A program made the position numbers and the translations under genes. Positions 18,201 to 25,048 of a stretch of DNA of 64,000 bases are shown piece after piece. The notes below the pieces were generated by a model. The model was not told the DNA's origin and did not search any database. It saw nothing but the letters and a program-made list of their open reading frames with translations. Every line of letters starts with the position of its first letter. The stretch's first letter is position 1. The stretch comes from Gemmatimonadales bacterium UBA2975 (GTDB lineage: Bacteria; Gemmatimonadota; Gemmatimonadetes; Longimicrobiales; Gaopeijiaceae), in the NCBI GenBank assembly GCA_002348265.1, contig DEAT01000070.1, forward strand, positions 1 through 64,000, in the 5' to 3' direction.

Positions 18201-18399
18201 GCTTTGACTCGACCACGGCGAGGCTTGAGATTCGACCTCCCATAAGAGCCGGGCCAATTTCGCGGAACGTCAGCGCCGACATCGTGGTCTGCAGGTCCGG
18301 CGCTTGTGCTGTGGCAGAATTGTTGAAGCTAGTCACGAGAACAGCTGCGACGAGACCAACTCTATGAGCGTGGACGAGGAAGGTCTTGGATGTGTTCAT
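15217..18399 (-). CDS. Large secreted VPS10/sortilin-like BNR-repeat protein
   Basis: A 1060-residue exported protein with signal MNTSKTFLVHAHRVGLVAAV...ATAQ. At least nine Asp-box units are visible (YKSTDGGATW, YRTQDGGASW, YRTMDGGESW, FRSTDRGTTW, VTMDGGESW, VSVDRGESW and others). They spread over the first ~720 residues and suggest two stacked propellers of the sortilin/glycosyl-hydrolase BNR kind. These are followed by a FlgD-like Ig domain (LRYYIRDEVDEGTKFRV...DWRYDRPYDPP) and a helical C-terminus. Such proteins are often called glycosyl hydrolases, but no catalytic residues are identifiable, so protein or glycan binding is equally possible. The family is abundant in Gemmatimonadota and Bacteroidota. 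Confidence 0.85.
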   Translation of the reverse strand: MNTSKTFLVHAHRVGLVAAVLVTSFNNSATAQAPDLQTTMSALTFREIGPALMGGRISSLAVVESKPQFFYLGTATGGLWKTENHGTSWTPLFDNQPTSTIGDVTIDQNNPNLVWVGTGEPQNRQSSPWGNGVYKSTDGGATWSNMGLEKTKHIGRMLIHPRNPETVYVAAVGDLWAPNPERGVYRTQDGGASWELVLYVDENTGAIDLIMDPNDPSTLFAAMYQRRRTGFGFNGGGPGSGIYRTMDGGESWTEMTEGLPEGDKGRIGLDVYQKNGNIIYALVEADARSAGQGFGRRSGPSESGLFRSTDRGTTWEKMSDTNPRPMYYSQVRIDPSNPDRIYVLGTSLMVSDDAGRTFRSDGAAEVHVDHHDLWINPEDPDHLILGSDGGVSASWDGTGHWRMFDNLALGQFYTISHDMRDPYYVCGGLQDNNPWCGPSNTRSFHGIRHYDWYETAYGDGFWTVVDPTDSTIVFSESQGGNMNRYDLITGEKTPMRPITGPRENGDTTKTYRFNWNAPLMISRHDPSTIFLGGNYLMRSRDRGMSWVEVGGLDLTKQIERDELEIMGVPGSEPMMSINDGISTYGNLTVVGESHFDADVIYAGTDDGNVQVTMDGGESWTNVVGNIPGLPERTYVSRLAPSAHAAGRVYATFDGHRNGDYSAYVYVSENYGEDWSRIDDGLPDGWSVNVITEHHRAENLLFVGNEIGIYVSVDRGESWTRIKNNFPTVPVDDLVIHPRENDLIVGTHGRSAWILEDLGPLENLSQDVLSSAAHMFPIRNTIMWAQKGDWPFYGASMYSAPNPPRATRLRYYIRDEVDEGTKFRVVILDADGNEVRTFEGPHDRGINEILWDWRYDRPYDPPENEEGGGSSRRGGGTPQGPIVMPGSYTVRLELGEVSSSETVVIQADPRRPMASADRIARQDALMSLHRLATPLNEATISARKLGEQFNETFALLEAYDGDTDSLSQALEAMQSELEEISEGLGEARSWAGVASAIQGSSTLPTEDQFWQVDAAWDAVPPLIERLNTLITDQVPAVYTEMDAMGVRPSPGDALPVPRRGN

Positions 18400-18585
18400 C
18401 AGTCGAATTGGCTTAGAGAATCAGGTTCTGGGCAGTATAAGGCACGACTCGGCCAAGCCGACTCATGGACTGCAGATCGGTATTCTGCGGCGGCTCGATG
18501 AGAGCGCAAGCTCTAACTATAATTGGGGATGTATTGGATCCCGACGTCCATAAGGGAGTAAGTTCTCTGTGGATCGTTAGCCGGA

Positions 18586-20163
18586 GTGAAGGAGTCCCGC
18601 ACTATTTCTAGGCAGCTCTCTACCACCCAAGCCGCGCTTCTCCCGGTCGGTTTTGCGGCAGCCATTGTTGCTACGACCCGTCTGATGCCGCAGGTGACGA
18701 CGCATTCGACGATCACCGCCAGCTTCTATGGTGCAGCGGGCGTACTCGTGATTGGAGCCCTTGTTTTCTACCTGGCCGCCCTGCGTTCGGGTCGAGAGCT
18801 TTCGTGGGCAGTTGTGATTAAAACGCCGCACTGGTTGCAGATGCTCGCGCAGGGCAGCCTTATGGTGTACTGGGGAGCGTTCCTCCCGGCCGTGTATGGA
18901 AACATGCAGCTGATTGTGGGTCAGTTGTTCTTCGCATACGGGTTCGATGCGCTGTTGCAGCTCGCTCGTGGCAACCAGTTTAAGCTCGGATTTGGGCCGT
19001 TTCCCATCCTGTTCAGCATCAACTTTTTCCTCTGGTTCCGGCCCGAGTTCTATTACTGGCAGTTTGCAGTAATAGCTCTTGGTTTCGCGGCAAAGTCTTT
19101 CATTCACTGGAAACGAGACGGAGCGACCAGGCACATTTTCAACCCGTCTTCGTTCCCCCTCAGTGTGTTCTCGTTGGTTTTGATTCTTACCGGGACGACG
19201 GGTGCCACGTTCGGCCAAGAGATCGCCCAGTCGCTGTTCAATCCACCACATATCTATTTAGCGGTTTTTCTTGTCACGCTTCCGGCCCAAATCCTGTTCG
19301 GAGTCGCGACGATGACAATTGCGGCCGTGACCACCGCATTCGCGTTCAGTGCCGGTTTTTACGCGCTTACGGGAGCATACTTCTTCCGCGATGCGTATAT
19401 CCCGATAGCTGTATTTCTCGGAATGCACCTACTGTTTACCGATCCGGCGACATCGCCCCGAACGGAACAGGGTCGGGTGATCTTCGGTTTTCTCTATGCG
19501 TCCTTCACCATTGCCCTTGCTGGACTCCTAGAGTTAGCTGGAGCTCCGACGTTCTACGACAAACTTTTGCCGATCCCGATTCTGAATCTGATGGTTCGAC
19601 GAATCGATGCCGTCGCGGTGAGAGGTATTTTCAGGTATCTGGAACCTGCCCGCATACTTGCTTCACTAGGAATAGCCCCGGCACGGCTCGCCACGGCGAG
19701 TCTCTGGGCGTTGATGTTTGTTGGCCTGGGGACCAGCGGAGGCGTAGGGGATGATCACCCGGGTCAGTATCTTCCGTTCTGGCAGGAGGCCTGTAGCGAA
19801 GGAAATGCTAGAGCCTGCGAGTACGTTGCTGATGTTGAAACCGTGTACTGCGAAAGGGGCTCAGGCTGGGCCTGTAACGAGCTTGGGGTGACGCTCTCCT
19901 CCCTAGGGGTGGACCCAGGGATTGTTCGGGCAGCGTTTAATCAGGCTTGTGCCATGGACTTCGGTCCCGGTTGTGAGAATAGTCTAAAGATGGCGACACG
20001 TCAGACCGACTTCGTGCATGCGAACCCTCCTGACGATGAGCTTCCAATCGTTATCCGGGGGAGCAAGGGTCCGATCATAGAGATGGAAACTTCAGTGCTC
20101 TATTCTTTAGCCTGTGACCGAGGTTGGACAACGTACTGTACTGTACCGATGGTCAATATGTAG
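18586..20163 (+). CDS. RnfD/NqrB-like membrane protein with C-terminal Hcp/Sel1-like repeats
   Basis: A 525-residue protein. Residues ~15-390 hold about nine or ten membrane segments. HIFNPSSFPLSVFSL, TTGATFG and LLFTDPATSPRTEQGRVIFGF recall the NQR2/RnfD family, whose members bind FMN in ion-pumping redox complexes; the DPATSP block is especially close. Residues ~395-525 are soluble and carry spaced cysteines (EACSEGNARACEYVAD, YCERGSGWACNELG, NQACAMDFGPGCEN), the pattern of disulfide-linked Hcp/Sel1-like repeats. The only start after the upstream stop is GTG 18586. No other rnf/nqr genes are nearby, so a complete Rnf complex is not implied. Confidence 0.7.
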   Translation: MKESRTISRQLSTTQAALLPVGFAAAIVATTRLMPQVTTHSTITASFYGAAGVLVIGALVFYLAALRSGRELSWAVVIKTPHWLQMLAQGSLMVYWGAFLPAVYGNMQLIVGQLFFAYGFDALLQLARGNQFKLGFGPFPILFSINFFLWFRPEFYYWQFAVIALGFAAKSFIHWKRDGATRHIFNPSSFPLSVFSLVLILTGTTGATFGQEIAQSLFNPPHIYLAVFLVTLPAQILFGVATMTIAAVTTAFAFSAGFYALTGAYFFRDAYIPIAVFLGMHLLFTDPATSPRTEQGRVIFGFLYASFTIALAGLLELAGAPTFYDKLLPIPILNLMVRRIDAVAVRGIFRYLEPARILASLGIAPARLATASLWALMFVGLGTSGGVGDDHPGQYLPFWQEACSEGNARACEYVADVETVYCERGSGWACNELGVTLSSLGVDPGIVRAAFNQACAMDFGPGCENSLKMATRQTDFVHANPPDDELPIVIRGSKGPIIEMETSVLYSLACDRGWTTYCTVPMVNM

Positions 20164-20236
20164 GAAGCAACGGCACCTCTGGCGCGTTCGTGTGATCGGC
20201 CTCAGTCTCCCGGGGACTCGACTCTTGGGAGATACC

Positions 20237-22015
20237 ATGAAGAAGACCCTCTTCGCTGTCAGCGGACTCATTTTAGGCGTTCTATTGTTCTCAACGCCGG
20301 CAGCTGATGCCCAACAACAGCGAGACCCGCGTTCAATGGGCGGCGGTGATTGTGCTGGCAATGTCTATAACTGCATGGACACGCCGAATCCGCTTCCTGC
20401 ACCGAACACAGTTTGGATTGAGGAAATGACGTGGATGGACGTCCGCGACGCCCTCGAGAGTGGGAAGACGACAGCCCTTATCACGACTGGGGGTGTAGAG
20501 CCGAACGGACCATTTCTCGCCACAGGCAAACATAACTTCGTGCTGAGGACGAACTGTGACGCGATCGCGCGCGAACTGGGGGATGCTCTTTGCGCTCCAG
20601 TTATCAAGCTCGTGCCAGAGGGCAATATCAATCCGCCATCGAGTCACATGACAAGCCCAGGTACAATATCGATGACGCAGCCGACGTTCGAAGCGATGCT
20701 TACCGATGTCGCACACAGTCTCAAGATGCATGGGTTCCGCAGCATCGTGTTTTTTGGTGACAGCGGCGGTAATCAAGCTGGAATGCGAAACGTTGCCGAG
20801 AGACTCAACCTGATGTGGGAAGACGTGGTCGTTGCACACGTGCGAGAGTATTACGATTACGGCGCGGTCGATGCGTATATGGGTTCACGCGGGTTCCCCA
20901 GTGGCGAATCAGATGGATTACATGACGATCCGATTATCTCACTCAATATGTTTGCAGATGATCCGTTCTCGATCCGCTACGATGAGCGAGTGGATGCGGG
21001 TCTAACGACAATCAATGGCGTGTCACTCGCTGACCGGGTTCAAAACATGGAGTGGGCTAGGGACATCGTCGACTTCCGCGCTGATTGGACGGCAGGCTAT
21101 ATCCGTGATGCACTGGCGACAGGTGGAACGATGCCGATGCCTCAGCGAGCAGAAAATGCGCGGCGTCAGGGTCCACAGTCGGGCTTTCAAAGGCCCGACC
21201 CAGATCCGCGCGATATGGGAGGAGGAAGATGCGCCGACAACGAATGGAACTGCGCAGATACGCCCAATCCATTACCGCCTACTGAGACGCTTTGGATTGA
21301 AGAAATGACGTGGATGGATGTCCGTGATGCGCTTAATGGCGGGAAGACGACCGCGATTATCTCTACGGGAGGCGTGGAGCCCAACGGTCCTTGGCTCGTC
21401 ACCGGTAAGCACAACTACGTGCTCAGGGAAAACTGTCCGCGCATAGCTACGTACCTCGGAAATGCTCTTTGTGCTCCTGTACTTGAGTTGGTGCCAGAGG
21501 GTGGGATTGAGCCGCAGACAGGTCACATGACCAGCCCTGGAACGATTAGTCTGAAGCAAGAGACTTTCGAAGCCGTCCTGACCGACATGGCCGAAAGTCT
21601 GTATCAGCATGGTTTCGAGAACATAGTGTTCATTGGCGACTCCGGTGGAAACCAGCGAGGAATGCAAAACGTAGCAAACGAACTCACTGAGAAGTGGGGG
21701 GGTGCTGCTCGGGCTCATTTCGTTGGAGAGTATTATCGCGCGCCCCCAGGCTCACGGAATGTGCTGCGTGATTTGGGCGTTTTGCGAGAGGGTATGCCGA
21801 GTGACAACATTCACGACAGTCCCGGCATAACGCTCAACATGATGCTCGACGACATCAATTCGGTGCGTTGGGCCGAGCGAGTAGCGACGGGTCAGGCGAT
21901 CATCAACGGTGTTGACATAAGCGATCTGACGCAGGCCCTAACATGGGCCGAAGAAATCGCCGACGTGCGCTCAGGCCGGACGGCCAGCATCATTCGAGAG
22001 CGGATCGGACATTGA
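20237..22015 (+). CDS. Secreted tandem-domain creatininase-family protein
   Basis: A 592-residue exported protein (signal MKKTLFAVSGLILGVLLFST...ADAQ, GGGAG ribosome site five bases before ATG). It consists of two closely similar domains, ~30-305 and ~320-592, each starting DPR-MGGG-C...NC-DTPNPLP and containing VWIEEMTWMDVRDAL or its twin. Each has the creatininase-like GGVEPNGP...TGKHN and FGDSGGN/IGDSGGN blocks. The canonical EQHGPHLPLGTD metal motif is altered in both: Glu is kept (88 and 381), His becomes Asn (90, 383), and the Asp ligand position is His (99, 392). The usual NGHGGN His is Ser. It is therefore either a differently metallated amidohydrolase or a binding protein. Confidence 0.8.
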   Translation: MKKTLFAVSGLILGVLLFSTPAADAQQQRDPRSMGGGDCAGNVYNCMDTPNPLPAPNTVWIEEMTWMDVRDALESGKTTALITTGGVEPNGPFLATGKHNFVLRTNCDAIARELGDALCAPVIKLVPEGNINPPSSHMTSPGTISMTQPTFEAMLTDVAHSLKMHGFRSIVFFGDSGGNQAGMRNVAERLNLMWEDVVVAHVREYYDYGAVDAYMGSRGFPSGESDGLHDDPIISLNMFADDPFSIRYDERVDAGLTTINGVSLADRVQNMEWARDIVDFRADWTAGYIRDALATGGTMPMPQRAENARRQGPQSGFQRPDPDPRDMGGGRCADNEWNCADTPNPLPPTETLWIEEMTWMDVRDALNGGKTTAIISTGGVEPNGPWLVTGKHNYVLRENCPRIATYLGNALCAPVLELVPEGGIEPQTGHMTSPGTISLKQETFEAVLTDMAESLYQHGFENIVFIGDSGGNQRGMQNVANELTEKWGGAARAHFVGEYYRAPPGSRNVLRDLGVLREGMPSDNIHDSPGITLNMMLDDINSVRWAERVATGQAIINGVDISDLTQALTWAEEIADVRSGRTASIIRERIGH

Positions 22016-22043
22016 TTTGATTTTCCAGAAAGCATTTTGATTT

Positions 22044-22097
22044 AGGAGTTCGATCACTACCAAGAGAGCTTGGTAGTGATCGGGCTCCTGTTTCTTG
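22044..22097 (+). terminator. Rho-independent terminator after the creatininase-like gene
   Basis: AGGAG...CGATCACTACCAAG pairs with CTTGGTAGTGATCG...CTCCT around an AGAG loop, with a small internal mismatch; GTTTCTT follows. It lies about 30 bases after the stop at 22015 and before the promoter region of manA. Confidence 0.8.
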
Positions 22098-22210
22098 ACC
22101 TTTAGGGCAGTCTTTTCCCTTTGGGCGTTTTACACTACGACGCATACGCTAAAGTAGATTGAGTGACTGCGATGCTTGAATCGATGATCTGAACCGAGTA
22201 GGAGTTCCCT

Positions 22211-23233
22211 GTGCCTCTGTATCCATTGTTACTGGCGCCTATCTACAAGGAGAAGGTCTGGGGTGGGCGTGGGCTCGAAGAATTCGGAAGGTTTTTGCCC
22301 GGGGGATCAGAAGCTATGATCGGTGAATCTTGGGAGTTGGCTGATCTTTCGGTTACGAATCCCTCTGGTGGAGGGGGTGAGGCGGCCCGTTCCCTGATAA
22401 GGAACGGACCCCTCAGCAAACGGACGCTCGGGGACGTCATTAGGGATTTCGGGCCGCTGGTGACTGGGACGATGAAACTTTCGCCTGATGGATCGTTTCC
22501 TCTCTTACTCAAGTATCTTGACGCTCGGGAGAACCTTTCAGTCCAGGTCCACCCGTCTGAGGCGTACGCGGCCGAGCATCCAGATGTGCATCTTAAGTCA
22601 GAAGCGTGGTACGTCGTGGCTACGGAGCCTGGAGCCAAGATCTACCGAGGTCTTGTGGCAGGTGTAGACCGTGAGCTTTTTCAGGTGGCGGCTCAGGATG
22701 GCTCGCTGGAGACGTTGCTGCGGTCAGAGCCTGTAGAGCCCGGCCAATGCATCTATTTACCTAGTGGCACCGTGCATGCCCTAGGGGGAGGAGTTTTGGT
22801 TGCTGAAGTCCAGACTGCGTCGGACACCACATTTAGGATTTTTGACTGGGGTCGTACTGGCCGAGAGCTGCATATACAAGAGGCACTTGCTTGCATCGAT
22901 TTCACGGGTAAAGAGCCCGAAACGGTCGACTTCGAAGACGTAGCAGCCGACGATGGAGATTGGGCTATGCGCCCACTTGTTAGCTGCGAGCACTTCCAAA
23001 TGAATGAGTGGACCGCGCTTGGGATCGTTCCCCACGCGTTTGTCTCGGATGAGCTTAGTGTGCTGATGGTGGTAAGTGGTTCGGCTATAATTACTTGGGG
23101 TGAGGGTGAGGGACGAACTCTGATGGTCGGAACAGGTGACACTGTAGTTTTACCAGCAGGGCTAGCCTCTGCTGAGGTCCACGCCAAACTAGATCTAACG
23201 CTGCTAGAGATAGCTCCGCCAAGGACGAACTAA
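22211..23233 (+). CDS. manA: Mannose-6-phosphate isomerase, class I
   Basis: Cytoplasmic zinc enzyme interconverting mannose-6-phosphate and fructose-6-phosphate for mannose use or GDP-mannose supply. It has 340 residues, as for short bacterial class I enzymes. Visible motifs are PIYKEKVWGG, the zinc-site Gln and His in LSVQVHPSE, the Glu in LKSEAWYV, YLPSGTVHALGGG with the last His ligand, and the family's FRIFDWGR. A GTG start follows AGGAG by six bases. The stop abuts the ATG of the next small gene, so manA heads a manA/small protein/amidase run. Confidence 0.92.
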   Translation: MPLYPLLLAPIYKEKVWGGRGLEEFGRFLPGGSEAMIGESWELADLSVTNPSGGGGEAARSLIRNGPLSKRTLGDVIRDFGPLVTGTMKLSPDGSFPLLLKYLDARENLSVQVHPSEAYAAEHPDVHLKSEAWYVVATEPGAKIYRGLVAGVDRELFQVAAQDGSLETLLRSEPVEPGQCIYLPSGTVHALGGGVLVAEVQTASDTTFRIFDWGRTGRELHIQEALACIDFTGKEPETVDFEDVAADDGDWAMRPLVSCEHFQMNEWTALGIVPHAFVSDELSVLMVVSGSAIITWGEGEGRTLMVGTGDTVVLPAGLASAEVHAKLDLTLLEIAPPRTN

Positions 23234-23500
23234 ATGAGGGGAAACGCCATACATCCACCTTCGGATGAAGAACTCAATGTCTATATCCGGACGCGCTATC
23301 AGCTTCTTGGCGTAGATATTTCAGTTCTTCCAGAGTCTGACCCCGACGCTCCGATGGATCAGGAGCGCCTCCTTGAAAACGGGCGTTCGATCCTTCGCCA
23401 AGAGGTGGTAGCGGCTGATTTCGACATTGATCCTCAGTTCAATTTGCCCGTGCCTCACCCGGCTCCCTTTGTTGCATGGACAGAAGAGGTCGAGCAGTGA
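23234..23500 (+). CDS. Small acidic protein preceding an amidase
   Basis: An 88-residue soluble protein whose ATG directly follows the manA stop; AAGGA sits eight bases upstream inside manA. It is rich in Asp, Glu and Pro, with a central helix (MDQERLLENGRSILRQEVVAADF) and a C-terminal PVPHPAPFVAWTEEVEQ. No family was recognised. Its stop overlaps the likely GTG start of the Tat-exported amidase (GTGA), so the two are translationally coupled. A role as a small partner or chaperone of the amidase, loosely like GatC beside GatA, is only a guess. Confidence 0.65.
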   Translation: MRGNAIHPPSDEELNVYIRTRYQLLGVDISVLPESDPDAPMDQERLLENGRSILRQEVVAADFDIDPQFNLPVPHPAPFVAWTEEVEQ

Positions 23501-25044
23501 GGCCTCCCCAGGACACAGTGATATCAAGACGATGGTTCCTCGAGAGGATGGCTTGGATCACGACAGCCGCCGCCGGTGCTGATGCCCTAGTGCCGCGACC
23601 ACTTTTTGGAGCAGAGAGGACTCGCGAATATCTCCGGGAGATTCCGGCATCCAATAACACACTTCAGCAGGTTAGTGAGCTAACCGAACTTACGATTTCG
23701 GAGACTGTTGACTTCTTGAGGCGTGGTGTTGTTTCACCTGAGGATCTTGTGAGAGCGCATGTAGACCGAATCGATCGCTATGATCAATTCTACCGAGCTT
23801 ATGCCGATCGACCATCGCTGGACGCTTTGCTCGCCTCAACTCGCTCAGGTCAGGATGGATCCTATCAGCCCCTCAAAGGCGTGTGCCTCGCTCCAAAGGA
23901 CAATTTTTATACGACGGACATGCTAACGGAGGGTGGTTCTCTCGTCTTCGAAGGTTTTCAACCCCACTACGATGCGACTGCAGTTGCATCCATGCGGTCA
24001 GCGGGTGGCTTGATTATTGGTAAGGCCCAGATGGGCAATCTTGCCGGTGGCAGGGCACAGGTGTATGGAACGACTATCCCTACAACCCGCAATGCATGGA
24101 CTCCCAATCACGTAAATTACTCACCGGGAGGATCCTCCTCGGGTACTGGAACTGCGGTAGCGGCTAGAATGGCGGTTGCCGGACTAGGGACGCAGACCGG
24201 TGGCTCAGTGGTGGGACCGGGGAATGCACAGGGGCTAACCTGCATAAAGCCCACCTTCGGACGGATCTCTCTACATGGTGTCATTCCTCTCAGCTACACT
24301 CGCGATCATGTGGGCCCGATGGCGAGAAACGTCATGGATGCAGCCATCCTACTTCAGGTTTTGGCACATTCCGACCCAAACGACCCTCGGACGAGGGGCC
24401 TTCCACCTGCACCTAACTACGTTGAGTCGGCAGTTCCCACTCTAGGTCTTAACACACCTGTTCGCTGGCCGACTCGGGTCGGTGTGCTCCCTGGATGGAC
24501 TGACCCTAACGATGAGGGAGTAGCCAGAATGCGTGGAGAATTCCTTCGTGAGCTTGAGTCTATGGGTAATGTGCAGTTAGTAGGGGAAATAACGCTGCCA
24601 GAGCAATGGGAGGAACTGACATCGCAGCCACTAGGTGGCTCCCATGGAGATCCGACTGCGTTCTTTATCGAGTCACTGAGGAGGGACGTGCGCTTATTCG
24701 GAGATAGGCTGCCGCGTTTTCTAAATGGTATGCTCCAGAGCGCCGACACATACGTGAAGGTACAGCAAGCGCGTATGCTGCTCTTGCACCGAATCCAGAC
24801 ACAGTTGTTTAACCAATGTGATGTTGTGCTGACTGAGGGTTCGGGTGCGTTTGATGGGACTGGGATGCCAGTGCTTTGCATGCCGATAGGCTTCGACACC
24901 GACCCCAGTTCAGGAATGTCTGTGCCGCGAGGAGTAAATTTGGCCGCTCCGCCATTCGGAGAAGAGCGGCTGTTCGCGGTCGCTGCGGCTTGGCAAGCCA
25001 GGACCGACTACCACACTGTTCGCCCGGAGGATCCAGTAGGGTGA
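23497..25044 (+). CDS. Tat-exported amidase (amidase-signature family)
   Basis: A 515-residue amidase-signature enzyme with a Ser-cisSer-Lys triad. Lys is in CLAPKDNFYTT, cis-Ser in PGGSSSGTGTAVAARMAVAG and the nucleophile Ser in GLGTQTGGSVVGP; CIKPTFGRISLHGVIPLS follows. The N-terminus VISRRWFLERMAWITTAAAG has a twin-arginine motif, so it is exported folded. The start is GTG 23497 (four-base GTGA overlap) or ATG 23476, seven codons upstream; the first was chosen for the coupling. It hydrolyses an unknown amide outside the cytoplasm. It is not GatA, because it is exported and lacks GatB/GatC neighbours. Confidence 0.87.
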   Translation: MRPPQDTVISRRWFLERMAWITTAAAGADALVPRPLFGAERTREYLREIPASNNTLQQVSELTELTISETVDFLRRGVVSPEDLVRAHVDRIDRYDQFYRAYADRPSLDALLASTRSGQDGSYQPLKGVCLAPKDNFYTTDMLTEGGSLVFEGFQPHYDATAVASMRSAGGLIIGKAQMGNLAGGRAQVYGTTIPTTRNAWTPNHVNYSPGGSSSGTGTAVAARMAVAGLGTQTGGSVVGPGNAQGLTCIKPTFGRISLHGVIPLSYTRDHVGPMARNVMDAAILLQVLAHSDPNDPRTRGLPPAPNYVESAVPTLGLNTPVRWPTRVGVLPGWTDPNDEGVARMRGEFLRELESMGNVQLVGEITLPEQWEELTSQPLGGSHGDPTAFFIESLRRDVRLFGDRLPRFLNGMLQSADTYVKVQQARMLLLHRIQTQLFNQCDVVLTEGSGAFDGTGMPVLCMPIGFDTDPSSGMSVPRGVNLAAPPFGEERLFAVAAAWQARTDYHTVRPEDPVG

Positions 25045-25048
25045 TCCT

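Noticed and set aside
18577..19251. Long minus-strand open frame of 224 codons opposite the RnfD-like gene
   Set aside because: It is an antisense shadow: composition is Arg/Glu-rich with no motif, and the plus-strand frame has clear membrane segments and family blocks.
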